A stretch of DNA of 20,081 nucleotides from Chloroflexi bacterium RBG_16_64_32 (GTDB lineage Bacteria > Chloroflexota > Dehalococcoidia > SM23-28-2 > RBG-16-64-32), in NCBI GenBank assembly GCA_001795235.1, contig MGNZ01000044.1, forward strand, positions 1 to 20,081, written 5' to 3'. Position 1 is the stretch's first letter; each line of letters starts with the position of its first letter. The position numbers and the translations under genes were made by a program. Below, piece after piece: positions 1 through 7,397 of the stretch. Under the pieces are notes generated by a model. The model saw only the letters and a list, made by a program, of their open reading frames with translations. It was not told the origin of the DNA and ran no database searches.

Positions 1-92
1 CCGAGCCCTTGATGCGCATATACACGGAAGTGCCCCGCGAAGAGCTGGTGCCGGTAGTGCTGGCCCAGTGCAGGGAGCTGGCCGGTGTCTGA
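1..92 (+). CDS. Phosphohexomutase (phosphoglucomutase/phosphomannomutase), C-terminal fragment
   Basis: This is the 3' end of a gene that begins before the window. The frame starting at base 3 reads EPLMRIYTEVPREELVPVVL and ends at TGA 90-92. The start matches the phosphate-binding loop and following strand of the last domain of alpha-D-phosphohexomutases, usually written (R)xSGTEPxxRxYxE. These enzymes interconvert hexose 1- and 6-phosphates. The stop lies inside the start region of the next gene (8-bp overlap with its GTG at 85), so the two are probably translated together. That fits, because the next enzyme interconverts hexose 6-phosphates. Only 29 codons are visible, so the substrate (glucose, mannose or glucosamine) cannot be told. 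Confidence 0.72.
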   Translation, partial: EPLMRIYTEVPREELVPVVLAQCRELAGV

Positions 93-1158
93 GGCCGCCC
101 TTCTCGACGACGCGCAAGCGCGGGCCCGCCTCGACCCCGGCGGCATGGGAGATTCCATCCGCGGTCTGCCAGAACAGTGCCGCGAAGCCTGGGAGGCCGC
201 CCGCCGCCTGGAGATTCCCGCCACCTACAGGGAGATCGACCGCATCGTCATTCTCGGCATGGGCGGCTCCGCCATCGCCGGCGATATCTTCCGGCTGCTT
301 CTGGCCCGTGAATGCCCCGTGCCGGTGCTGAACCAGCGCCATTACGACCTGCCGCCCTACGTTGACGGCCGCACCCTCCTCATCGCTGCCAGCTTCAGCG
401 GCAATACGGAGGAGACGCTTTCCGCCTTTCAGCAAGGGCTGGCCACCCCCGCCAAGAAGCTGGTGCTCACCACCGGCGGTAGGCTCCTGACCACGGCCCG
501 CGCCAACGGCGTCCCCGCCTTCGTCTTCCAGTTCCGCGGCGAACCGCGCTCGGCATTCGGCTTCGGTCTCATGCCCTTGCTCGCAGTCGCTGAGGCCACA
601 GGTCTCATGCCGGGTGTCGTCCGCGATGTCGAAGAGGCCATCGCCGCCATGGAGTCCCTCCGATCGCGCATCGGGGAGGAGGCGCCCCTGGCCGATAACG
701 CCGCCAAGGCGCTAGCGGTCAAGCTGGCGGGCCGTCTGCCAGTCATCTACGGCGCCGAGGTCCTCACCGAAGTGGCCCACCGTTGGAAGAGCCAGCTCAA
801 CGAATCGACGAAGGTCTGGGCGTTCTACGAGCACCTGCCGGAGGCAAACCACAACGCCCTCGTCTCCTACGACCTGCCGCCGGAGCTGAGCCGCCTGGTA
901 TACGTTGTCTATCTGCGGTCCCCGGATTTCCACCCCCGCGTCTCCTTGCACGGCGAGTTCAGCCAGAGGGCGCTTGCCGAGGCCGGGGTGGAATACGCGG
1001 AATTCCGGGCGGAGGGCCGGAGCGCCCTCGCCCAGGCGATGACTTGCGTCCTTATGGGCGACTACGTGAGCTACTATCTGGCGCTGCTCAATGGAGTAGA
1101 CCCCACGCCGACGACTGTCATCGACAACCTGAAGGCCTGGCTGGCCCAGCAGCAGTAG
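85..1158 (+). CDS. Bifunctional phosphoglucose/phosphomannose isomerase
   Basis: A 357-residue SIS-fold sugar isomerase. The family interconverts fructose 6-phosphate with glucose 6-phosphate and with mannose 6-phosphate in the cytoplasm. The first SIS domain begins with GMGGSAIAGD (residues 58-67). The phosphate-binding Ser/Thr loop SFSGNTEET lies at 103-111. A second SIS lobe begins near 215 and holds NE at 239-240 and PEANHN at 252-257, the regions where this family places its catalytic Glu and His. Family members often have NHNE, whereas this one has NHNA. The start is GTG at 85, overlapping the stop of the phosphohexomutase by 8 bp; together they link mannose and glucose phosphates. Length is close to bacterial members (about 330-360 residues). 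The family is known from archaea and several deep bacterial groups and replaces classical Pgi and ManA. Confidence 0.88.
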   Translation: MSEAALLDDAQARARLDPGGMGDSIRGLPEQCREAWEAARRLEIPATYREIDRIVILGMGGSAIAGDIFRLLLARECPVPVLNQRHYDLPPYVDGRTLLIAASFSGNTEETLSAFQQGLATPAKKLVLTTGGRLLTTARANGVPAFVFQFRGEPRSAFGFGLMPLLAVAEATGLMPGVVRDVEEAIAAMESLRSRIGEEAPLADNAAKALAVKLAGRLPVIYGAEVLTEVAHRWKSQLNESTKVWAFYEHLPEANHNALVSYDLPPELSRLVYVVYLRSPDFHPRVSLHGEFSQRALAEAGVEYAEFRAEGRSALAQAMTCVLMGDYVSYYLALLNGVDPTPTTVIDNLKAWLAQQQ

Positions 1159-1168
1159 GAGGTCGCCC

Positions 1169-2410
1169 ATGTCTCCCGCCACCGTCCTCCGCAGCGGCCT
1201 GCTCATCGACGGCACGGGCGGGGAGCCCGTCCCAGGCGCGACGGTGGTGATCGAGGACGGCAATATCGTCCGCGTGGGCAGGGACCGCGCCGTCGAAGTG
1301 CCGAAGGGAGCGCGAGTGTTCGAGCTGGACGGCCGCACCGTCATGCCCGCCCTGAGCGACGCTCACGTCCATCTGGGCATCGTCCACCTGTCGGCAGGCG
1401 CCGCCCAGCGGGAGCCGCTGGCGGTGTGGGCGATGAAGGTGCGGCAGGTGATCGAAGAGACGCTGGAGATGGGGTTCACCACCGTGCGCGACGCCGGCGC
1501 CATCGACGGCGGCTTCGCCCAGGCGGTCGCCGAAGGCTACATCCGCGGCCCCCGCATCCTGCCCAGCGGCTCGCCCATCTCCCAGACGGGGGGCCACGGC
1601 GACTGGCGCCAGCGCTTCCAGGAGGAGCCCCTGGCGGCCATCCCCGGCCTCATGGCCATGCCGGCCATCTGCGACGGGCCGGAGGAGGTGCGCAAGGCGG
1701 CCCGCCAGCAGCTACGGCGGGGTGCGACTCAGCTCAAGGTGATGGCGGCCGGCGGCGCCATGTCCCCGGCCGACGAACTGGAGACCACGCAGCTCACGGT
1801 GGATGAGATGGCGGCGGCCGTGTACGAGGCGACAGCCGTGGGGAAGACCGTGATGGCGCACACCTACAGCCCGCGCAGCATCGCCAACGCGCTAGAGGCG
1901 GGGGTGCGCTCCATCGAGCACGGCAACTTCCTGGACGAGGCGACGGCCGCCAGGATGACGGACCAGGGCGCCTTCCTGGTGCCCACGCTGACCACGTATG
2001 AGCTCATCGACCGCTTCGGGGAGCAGTACGGGATCCCCCAGTTCAATCTGGAGAAGACGCGACAGGCCAAGAGCGGCAGCCTGGAGAGCGTGCAGGTGGC
2101 CGTGGCGGCGGGGGTGAAGATCGGCTCCGGCTCCGACCTACTGGCGGCGATGCAGCCCTACAAGACGATGGAGCTATCGCTGAAGGCGCAGGTCATGGGG
2201 CCGATGGCCGCCATCGTGAGCGCCACGCGCACCAACGCGGAGCTGTTCGGCCTGGCGGACAGGCTGGGCACCGTGGAGGCGGGCAAGTGGGCCGATATCA
2301 TCGTGGTCGACGGCAACCCGGTGGAGGACATCGAGCGGCTGCACGACAAGAACAACGTGAAGCTGGTCCTCAAGCAGGGGGCGGTGCTGAAGAACCTGCT
2401 GGAAGCCTAG
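1169..2410 (+). CDS. Metal-dependent amidohydrolase (imidazolonepropionase/prolidase-like)
   Basis: A 413-residue protein of the amidohydrolase superfamily. An N-terminal beta-sandwich part contains LIDGTGGEPVPGATVVIEDG (residues 11-30). The TIM barrel starts with the metal ligands in DAHVHLG (His66, His68). It continues with a possible carbamylated Lys in QLKVMAAGG (Lys190), His231 in MAHTYSP, His251 in IEHGNF and the catalytic Asp323 in GSGSDLL. The C-terminal VEAGKWADIIVVDGNPVEDI returns to the sandwich domain. The layout resembles the Xaa-Pro dipeptidase/arginine carboxypeptidase-like branch, but the substrate cannot be told from sequence. ATG 1169 follows a strong Shine-Dalgarno, AGGAGGT at 1157-1163. 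It sits 10 bp behind the isomerase, so it is probably co-transcribed with it, although no pathway link is apparent. Confidence 0.87.
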   Translation: MSPATVLRSGLLIDGTGGEPVPGATVVIEDGNIVRVGRDRAVEVPKGARVFELDGRTVMPALSDAHVHLGIVHLSAGAAQREPLAVWAMKVRQVIEETLEMGFTTVRDAGAIDGGFAQAVAEGYIRGPRILPSGSPISQTGGHGDWRQRFQEEPLAAIPGLMAMPAICDGPEEVRKAARQQLRRGATQLKVMAAGGAMSPADELETTQLTVDEMAAAVYEATAVGKTVMAHTYSPRSIANALEAGVRSIEHGNFLDEATAARMTDQGAFLVPTLTTYELIDRFGEQYGIPQFNLEKTRQAKSGSLESVQVAVAAGVKIGSGSDLLAAMQPYKTMELSLKAQVMGPMAAIVSATRTNAELFGLADRLGTVEAGKWADIIVVDGNPVEDIERLHDKNNVKLVLKQGAVLKNLLEA

Positions 2411-2430
2411 GAGCCTGTCTGTTTAACTGC

Positions 2431-2456
2431 GAAGGCCAGGCTTAAGCCTGGCCTTC
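2431..2456. terminator. Perfect palindrome between convergent operons, likely bidirectional terminator
   Basis: An 11-bp perfect stem, GAAGGCCAGGC, pairs with GCCTGGCCTTC across a TTAA centre. It lies 20 nt after the amidohydrolase stop and 54 nt after the rpsI stop on the other strand. It has no strong T tract on either side, so an intrinsic terminator is inferred from position and stem strength rather than from a complete signature. It sits inside a second, outer inverted repeat: GGAGCCTGTCT at 2410-2420 against AGTCAGGCTCC at 2493-2503, pairing at 10 of 11 positions. Confidence 0.6.
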
Positions 2457-2510
2457 AGCCTTTCGGACCAGCCACATCGTACGCGACTAGATAGTCAGGC
2501 TCCTGGCCCC

Positions 2511-2942
2511 TTACCGCTTGGTGTACTGCGGCGCCTTGCGGGCGCGCTTCAGACCGGGCTTCTTGCGCTCCTTCACCCGCGGGTCTCGGGTGAGGAGGCC
2601 GGCCTTGCGCAATGGCGGCCTGAGCGCCGGGTCGAAGGCGAGGAGGGCGCGCGAGATACCATGCGCCAGAGCGTCCGCCCAGCCTGACACGCCTCCGCCG
2701 ACGATCTTGGCGTGGACGGCAAACCGGCTCTCCGTCTCCGTCGTCTCCATCGGCTGGCGCACCTTCACCTGGTGGAGCAGCCGGCTGAACACTTCTTGGT
2801 ACGGCTTGCCGTTGATGACGATGTCGCCGGTTCCCGGGTAGAGGCGCACGCGGGCTACCGTTGACTTGCGACGGCCCGTTCCGTAGTAGTACCGCTCGCC
2901 CTCGGGAATTGCGAGTTCGCCGGTCTTCTCCTTCTGCGTCAT
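2511..2942 (-). CDS. rpsI: 30S ribosomal protein S9
   Basis: A 143-residue S9. The beta domain begins YYGTGRRKSTVARVRLYPG and has INGKPYQEVF. The family GGGVSGWADALAHGISRALL helix region follows. The protein ends in the basic tail APQYTKR, whose final Lys-Arg reaches the P-site tRNA in the ribosome. A short acidic leader (MTQKEKTGELAIPEGE) precedes the core. The start ATG overlaps the rplM stop by 4 bp (ATGA), giving the classical rplM-rpsI coupling. This is the last gene of the minus-strand supercluster; a palindrome follows before the convergent amidohydrolase. Confidence 0.96.
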   Translation of the reverse strand: MTQKEKTGELAIPEGERYYYGTGRRKSTVARVRLYPGTGDIVINGKPYQEVFSRLLHQVKVRQPMETTETESRFAVHAKIVGGGVSGWADALAHGISRALLAFDPALRPPLRKAGLLTRDPRVKERKKPGLKRARKAPQYTKR

Positions 2943-3433
2943 GATCGTTTCTCCCCTGTCGGACGCGGCGTATCGGTGGTGGCCGTCTTCGCCTCTCGCT
3001 TGCGCGAGGCGTTGACCTGCGCCACGTGTGGGTGGTCGGGCCCGGCGTACACCTTCAAGTGGCGGTAGATGTGACGGCCCAGGCGGTTGCGGGGAAGCAT
3101 ACCGCGCACGGCCTTCTCCACGACGCGCCCAGGCCAGCGCTGCATCATCGTGCCCATCGTCGTCACCTTGAGGCCGCCCATGTAGCCGGTGTGCCGGTAG
3201 TACTTTTTGTCTTCCAGCTTGTTGCCGGTGACCCGCACCTTGTCGGCGTTCACCACCACCACAAAATCGCCCATGTCCAGGTGAGCGGAGTAGGTGGGCT
3301 TGTGCTTGCCCATGAGCAGGCCTGCCACCTGCGTGGCCAGACGCCCCAGCGTCTGGCCCGCGGCGTCCACCACGTGCCAGCGCTTATCTATATCTCCACC
3401 CTTAAGGCTAAACGTCTTCATCTGTTTCATCAT
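2939..3433 (-). CDS. rplM: 50S ribosomal protein L13
   Basis: L13 binds 23S rRNA early in large-subunit assembly. Recognisable stretches are RWHVVDAAGQTLGRLAT, GDFVVVVNADKVRVTGNK, KKYYRHTGYMGGLK and GMLPRNRLGRHIYRHLKVYA. A Lys/Thr-rich tail of about 20 residues beyond the usual end makes it about 164 residues, against the usual 142-150. The start is uncertain. In-frame TTG 3436, ATG 3433, ATG 3430 and ATG 3421 all lie inside the 3' end of truA. The last of these best matches family N-termini (MKTFSLK), while the GAGG near 3446 favours the upstream group. The gene overlaps truA by up to 29 bp and rpsI by 4 bp. Confidence 0.95.
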   Translation of the reverse strand: MMKQMKTFSLKGGDIDKRWHVVDAAGQTLGRLATQVAGLLMGKHKPTYSAHLDMGDFVVVVNADKVRVTGNKLEDKKYYRHTGYMGGLKVTTMGTMMQRWPGRVVEKAVRGMLPRNRLGRHIYRHLKVYAGPDHPHVAQVNASRKREAKTATTDTPRPTGEKRS

Positions 3434-4202
3434 CAAACAAACCGTCCTCGTAGCGAACCTTCATCAAGCACAGCCCCCGCGCCGGCGCCGTAAAACTCGC
3501 CGAGCCGGGCCTCGCCTCACGCGCCATGGCCTCGAACTCTCTCGGCGATTGCCTGCCTCTGCCCACCTCCATCAGCGCGCCAACGATCCGCCGCACCTGG
3601 TGAGGGAGGAAGGCGTTGGCCTCCACATCCAGCGATATGCGGTTGCCGCGGCTACTCACCTCAGCCCGCTTCATCCACCGGCGCGTGCTCCGCCGTCGAG
3701 CCACGGAGGGCTGGGTGAAAGCGGCGAAGTCGCGCTCCCCCACGAGGGACGCGGCCGCATCGCCCATCGCAACCGAGTCTAATGGCTCGGCCACATGCCA
3801 GACGAATTTCCGCGCTAGCGCGGGCCTCTGACGGCTGCTGTGAATAGTATAGCGATACCAGCGACTCACCGCATGGCGCCGCGGATCGAAGGCCAGGGCC
3901 ACCTCCCTGGCCTTCCGCACCGCTATCTGATCCGGAAGGTGATGGTTGAGAGCCCGCACGAACACATCCGGTGCGTGGGAGCTCCCGGTGGCAAACGCTG
4001 CCACCTGCCCCCTGGCGTGAACGCCGGCATCGGTGCGGCCGGCCAGGGCCACCCTTATCGGTTCGCCTGTTAAGGTGCGGAGGCCGCGCTCCAGCGCGTC
4101 CTGAATTGTCCGCGCATTCTTCTGGTACTGAGAGCCCGCAAACCCGGTGCCCTCGTACTCAAGCAGGAGAGCAATCCGGTGGACGGGTGAATCCCTTACC
4201 AT
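3408..4202 (-). CDS. truA: tRNA pseudouridine(38-40) synthase TruA
   Basis: A 264-residue pseudouridine synthase that isomerises uridines 38-40 in the tRNA anticodon arm. The catalytic Asp is Asp58 in AGRTDAGVHARGQV (54-67). The N-terminal LLLEYEGTGFAGSQYQ and the later SRWYRYTI and FLPHQVRRIVGALMEVGRG stretches complete the family pattern, and length is normal. ATG 4202 is 24 nt after rplQ. The 3' end overlaps the rplM start region, so TruA and L13 are probably coupled. The rplQ-truA-rplM-rpsI arrangement is common in Gram-positive bacteria and Chloroflexota and links tRNA modification to ribosome supply. Confidence 0.95.
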   Translation of the reverse strand: MVRDSPVHRIALLLEYEGTGFAGSQYQKNARTIQDALERGLRTLTGEPIRVALAGRTDAGVHARGQVAAFATGSSHAPDVFVRALNHHLPDQIAVRKAREVALAFDPRRHAVSRWYRYTIHSSRQRPALARKFVWHVAEPLDSVAMGDAAASLVGERDFAAFTQPSVARRRSTRRWMKRAEVSSRGNRISLDVEANAFLPHQVRRIVGALMEVGRGRQSPREFEAMAREARPGSASFTAPARGLCLMKVRYEDGLFDDETDEDV

Positions 4203-4226
4203 CCGCCCAAAGCGGACTGCGGCCGC

Positions 4227-4589
4227 CTAGCTCTCCTCCACCACCATCTCCAACTGGGCCATTCGGGCACGGTCTCCGTGCCGCGGGCCCAGCTTAACGA
4301 TGCGTGTGTATCCGCCGGGCCGGTTCGCATATCGCTCAGCCAGCTCGTCGAATGTCTTCTCCACCATCTTCTTATCGTACACAAATCGCAATGCCTGACG
4401 GCGGGCATGCAGGTCACCCCTCTTGCCCAGCGTGATCATCTTCTCAGCCAGGCCGCGCACCTCCTTCGCCTTGGCCTCCGTCGTAATGATCTTCTCGTAG
4501 CGGAGTAGGTCAGTCACCAGGTTGCGAAAGAGCGCCAGCCGATGGTCGGTGGGCCTGCCCAGCTTGCGCCCGTCGATGCGATGGGCCAT
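4227..4589 (-). CDS. rplQ: 50S ribosomal protein L17
   Basis: A 120-residue L17, a large-subunit protein near the exit-tunnel side. The signature LGRPTDHRLALFRNLVTDLL (residues 10-29) is followed by YEKIITTEAKAKEVRGLAEK and the Lys/Arg-rich MITLGKRGDLHARRQAL. The C-terminal region, GGYTRIVKLGPRHGDRARMA, is typical. Length matches the family (about 115-130). It starts 2 nt after the rpoA stop, the conserved rpoA-rplQ pair at the end of the alpha operon, and is followed by truA. Confidence 0.96.
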   Translation of the reverse strand: MAHRIDGRKLGRPTDHRLALFRNLVTDLLRYEKIITTEAKAKEVRGLAEKMITLGKRGDLHARRQALRFVYDKKMVEKTFDELAERYANRPGGYTRIVKLGPRHGDRARMAQLEMVVEES

Positions 4590-4591
4590 CT

Positions 4592-5836
4592 CTACTCACC
4601 GATCTCCTCGCCCGTGAGCTCCAGCAGCTTGCGTTTCCAGTCCGGCATCTCCTCCCCCTCGTCCTCACCTTCTGCTGTTGGCTCCACCTTTTCGGCCTTC
4701 TTCTTAGCCCTTGTCGGGCGCGGAGCGGCCTCCTCTTCCGCCTGTTCTACCTCGGCAGCGAGCGCGACCTCGGCCTCCTCCGCCGCCGGGCGCCGGGTCA
4801 GGATCGGCCCCTCCCCTTCCTCCAAAGGCGGCGCCTCCACCATATCCTCCGGCTCCTCCGCCGGGAGCAGCCCCAATTCGTTCAGCTTGTCCTTCAGCTC
4901 ATCGTAGGACTTGCGACCGAAGTTGCGGAGAGATAGGAGTTCTTCTTCGCTGTTTTCCAGCACTTGCCCCACCGTCATGAGGCCACTGCGGCGCAGGCAG
5001 TTATAAGCCCGCATGGATAGGTTAAGGTCCTCGATGGGCATGTTGAACCTTTCCGGCGCAAGGACAACGCCGGCGCCCAGACCACGCTCCACCATCGGCA
5101 GGGGCGGCTGTCCCATATGAGCAAACACCTTGAACTGCTCGATGACGATGCCAGCGCTCTGGCTCACTGCGTCCACGGCGCTCATTGTGCCGTCGGTCCA
5201 GATCTCCATCTCCAGCCGGTCATAGTTCGTGTCCTGACCGACGCGGGTCCGGCCGACCTTATAGTTCACTCTGCGGACCGGCGAGAAGATAGCGTCCACA
5301 GGGATTACACCAATGGCCTCCCCATCAACTTCGCCCGCGGGAAGGTAGCCGCGGCCGGGCTCAACGTTTAGCTCCACGTGCAACTCGCCTTTAGGCGAGT
5401 CCACAGTAACCAGGTGGAGATCCGGGTTTACCACCTCGTAGTGCTCTGGCACCTGCAGGTCGGCCGCCGTGATCTCGCCCTCGCGGCCGCTGACATCCAG
5501 AATCAGCGTACCGGGCCGGTCAGAGAGAGCCCTCAGCCGCAACTCCTTCACGTTAAGGAGGAACTCCACGGTGTCCTCCTTAATGTTGGGTATGGTCGAG
5601 AACTCATGCACGACACCTTCGATTCGCACGGAGGTCACCGCCGCTCCCGGGAGCGAACTCAGGAGAACGCGCCTCAGGGCGTTCCCCAGCGTGATTCCGA
5701 AGCCTGGCGGCAACGGCCCGGCTACGATGCGCGAAAAGTCGTCGCCCTCTCGTTCAACCTCAATCTGCGTTTCAAATGACGGCTGCTCCACCACCGGCGA
5801 AGCAGATGAATCCTGGTATACCCGTGACTCCAACAT
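4592..5836 (-). CDS. rpoA: DNA-directed RNA polymerase subunit alpha with long acidic C-terminal tail
   Basis: The alpha subunit nucleates RNA polymerase assembly and contacts UP elements and activators. The N-terminal dimer domain shows FGITLGNALRRVLLSSLPGA and STIPNIKEDTVEFLLNVKEL. The C-terminal domain (about residues 262-324) has MRAYNCLRRSGLMTVGQVL and SLRNFGRKSYDELKDKL. A further 90 residues follow, rich in Glu, Ala and Pro with one basic patch (RPTRAKKKAEK), ending MPDWKRKLLELTGEEIGE. The total is 414 residues against the usual 310-340. The chosen start, ATG 5836, has AGGGGA upstream and avoids overlapping rpsD; an in-frame start at 5869 would lie inside rpsD. The gene is 10 nt after rpsD and 2 nt before rplQ. 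Confidence 0.95.
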   Translation of the reverse strand: MLESRVYQDSSASPVVEQPSFETQIEVEREGDDFSRIVAGPLPPGFGITLGNALRRVLLSSLPGAAVTSVRIEGVVHEFSTIPNIKEDTVEFLLNVKELRLRALSDRPGTLILDVSGREGEITAADLQVPEHYEVVNPDLHLVTVDSPKGELHVELNVEPGRGYLPAGEVDGEAIGVIPVDAIFSPVRRVNYKVGRTRVGQDTNYDRLEMEIWTDGTMSAVDAVSQSAGIVIEQFKVFAHMGQPPLPMVERGLGAGVVLAPERFNMPIEDLNLSMRAYNCLRRSGLMTVGQVLENSEEELLSLRNFGRKSYDELKDKLNELGLLPAEEPEDMVEAPPLEEGEGPILTRRPAAEEAEVALAAEVEQAEEEAAPRPTRAKKKAEKVEPTAEGEDEGEEMPDWKRKLLELTGEEIGE

Positions 5837-5846
5837 CGATTTTCCC

Positions 5847-6473
5847 CTACCGCGAGTAATACTCAACAATTGTGGCGGGGCTGAACTTGGCCCCTATCTC
5901 TTCTATCTCCGGCAACGCCATAACCCGGCCCATCATGTTCTCTAAATCTACGCTCAGCCAGGACGGCACGCTCTTGCTGGCCATCTGCTCCTTTACGATC
6001 TCGAAATACTGTGATCTCTGGCCACGAGAGGTCCAGCCGATGACGTCCCCCACCTTCAGAACGTGCGAGGGGGTGGATGCCTTGCGCCCGTTGACGGTGA
6101 TGTGACCGTGGAGCACTACCTGCCGGCCCTGAGCCCGCGAGTCGGCGAAGCCCAGGCGGTACGCGAGATTGTCCAGGCGCATCTCAAGAATGCGGAGCAG
6201 GTTGTCACCGCTCACGCCCTGCCGCCGCACCGCCTCAGCGTAGTAGCGTCGGAACTGCCGTTCCAGCACGCCGTATGTGGCCCGCCCCCGCTGCTTCTCT
6301 CGCAACTGTAGACCGCGATCGGACACCTTACGACGCCGCATGGAGCGCTGACCGGGTGCGAACGGCCGCCTCTCAAACGCACACTTTGGGGAGAAGCACT
6401 TCTCGCCCTTGAGATACAGCTTGTCGCCGAGGCGGCGACACAGACGGCAAACGGGTCCTGTGTAGTGGGCCAT
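5847..6473 (-). CDS. rpsD: 30S ribosomal protein S4, zinc-binding (C+) form
   Basis: A 208-residue S4, a primary 16S rRNA binder that nucleates small-subunit assembly. Cys9, Cys12, Cys26 and Cys31 (C-x2-C-x13-C-x4-C) form the N-terminal zinc site of the C+ type, which is lost in the C-minus paralogues that many bacteria use under zinc limitation. The S4 RNA-binding domain is seen as MRLDNLAYRLGFADSRAQGR followed by VLHGHITVNGRK. The C-terminal FSPATIVEYYSR is typical. It lies between rpsK (7 nt) and rpoA (10 nt). S4 is an autogenous repressor of this operon in E. coli and Bacillus; no obvious pseudoknot site was identified here. Confidence 0.96.
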   Translation of the reverse strand: MAHYTGPVCRLCRRLGDKLYLKGEKCFSPKCAFERRPFAPGQRSMRRRKVSDRGLQLREKQRGRATYGVLERQFRRYYAEAVRRQGVSGDNLLRILEMRLDNLAYRLGFADSRAQGRQVVLHGHITVNGRKASTPSHVLKVGDVIGWTSRGQRSQYFEIVKEQMASKSVPSWLSVDLENMMGRVMALPEIEEIGAKFSPATIVEYYSR

Positions 6474-6480
6474 ATATCTC

Positions 6481-6870
6481 CTAGACTCGCCTTCGCTTGC
6501 GTGCGCGACAGCCGTTGTGCGGTATGGGTGTCACATCGCGGATGCTGGTCACCCGGAGGCCGGCGGCCTGCAGGGAGCGGATCGCCGCTTCTCGGCCGCT
6601 ACCAGGGCCCTTGACACGCACGTCCACCTGGCGCAGGCCGTGCTCAATGGCCCGGCGGACGGCATCTTCAGCCGCCAGCCCAGCGGCATAAGGGGTGCTC
6701 TTGCGAGACCCCTTGAAGCCCACGGTGCCGGCGCTGGCCCTGGAGATAACGTTGCCGTTGGGATCGGTCAGCGTGATCATCGTATTGTTAAAGCTGGACT
6801 GGATGTACGCCAGCCCAACAGGCACGTTCTTCTTCTCACGTTTGCGCGTTCGCGTCTTGCGTTCTGCCAT
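6481..6870 (-). CDS. rpsK: 30S ribosomal protein S11
   Basis: A 129-residue S11, part of the small-subunit platform next to the mRNA exit and E site. The basic N-terminus (KTRTRKREKKNVPVG) leads into AYIQSSFNNTMITLTDPNGN and VGFKGSRKSTPYAAGLAAED. Further on are VDVRVKGPGSGREAAIRSLQ and the C-terminal TPIPHNGCRARKRRRV. The PHNGCR motif includes the Asn-Gly site that becomes isoaspartate in E. coli S11. Spacing is 11 nt from rpsM and 7 nt to rpsD, in the canonical rpsM-rpsK-rpsD-rpoA order. Confidence 0.97.
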   Translation of the reverse strand: MAERKTRTRKREKKNVPVGLAYIQSSFNNTMITLTDPNGNVISRASAGTVGFKGSRKSTPYAAGLAAEDAVRRAIEHGLRQVDVRVKGPGSGREAAIRSLQAAGLRVTSIRDVTPIPHNGCRARKRRRV

Positions 6871-6881
6871 TCGGGCGACCT

Positions 6882-7265
6882 CTACTTCTTAGTCATGGCG
6901 CGCCGCCTGCCAGCCACGGTGCGGCGGGCGCCGCGCTTCGTGCGCGCGTTGGTACGAGTTCGCTGCCCCCGCACCGGCAGTCCGCGCCGGTGCCTTACTC
7001 CGCGATAGCTGCTGATCTCCACCAGCCGCTGGATGTCCTGCCTCACTCGCTTGCGCAGCTCACCCTCCACCACGAAGTTGCGGTCAATATACTCACGGAT
7101 GCGCGTGATCTCTTCATCGGTCAGGTCTCGCACCTTGGTATCGGCTGCCAGCGCTGCGTGGGAACAGACCTGTTTGGCGGCGGTGGGACCGATGCCAAAA
7201 ATGTAGCGCAACGACACATCAACCCGCTTATCGCGGGGTATGTCCACTCCAGCAATTCGAGCCAT
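6882..7265 (-). CDS. rpsM: 30S ribosomal protein S13
   Basis: A 127-residue S13, in the small-subunit head, where it contacts the P-site tRNA and forms bridges to the large subunit. The start MARIAGVDIPRDKRVDVSLR is diagnostic, followed by the helix-two-turn-helix IFGIGPTAAKQVC. Next come RREL-type helices around LRKRVRQDIQRLVEISSYRG and the family signature RHRRGLPVRGQRTRTNARTK. The tail, GRRRAMTKK, is basic. ATG 7265 has a strong Shine-Dalgarno (AGGAGGG at about 7270-7276, within the end of rpmJ). It lies 9 nt after rpmJ. Confidence 0.97.
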   Translation of the reverse strand: MARIAGVDIPRDKRVDVSLRYIFGIGPTAAKQVCSHAALAADTKVRDLTDEEITRIREYIDRNFVVEGELRKRVRQDIQRLVEISSYRGVRHRRGLPVRGQRTRTNARTKRGARRTVAGRRRAMTKK

Positions 7266-7274
7266 AAGACCCTC

Positions 7275-7388
7275 CTACCCCTGCCTCTGCTTGTGACGGG
7301 GGTTACGGCAGATCACGCGCACCACCCCTTTACGGCGCACGACCTTGCAGCTATCGCAGCGACGCTTGACCGATGCCGATACTTTCAT
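7275..7388 (-). CDS. rpmJ: 50S ribosomal protein L36, zinc-binding form
   Basis: A 37-residue L36 between infA (9 nt) and rpsM (9 nt), its normal place. It reads MKVSASVKRRCDSCKVVRRK and then GVVRVICRNPRHKQRQG. Cys11, Cys14, Cys27 and His32 form the CCCH zinc ribbon of the zinc-dependent type. The protein binds 23S rRNA near the base of the L7/L12 stalk. The length is exactly that of the family, and ATG 7388 starts on the conserved MKV. Confidence 0.96.
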   Translation of the reverse strand: MKVSASVKRRCDSCKVVRRKGVVRVICRNPRHKQRQG

Positions 7389-7397
7389 AACTGGACC

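Noticed and set aside
5837..5869. Eleven extra codons at the N-terminus of RpoA
   Set aside because: They would overlap the end of rpsD. ATG 5836 has a good AGGGGA and gives the normal alpha N-terminus.
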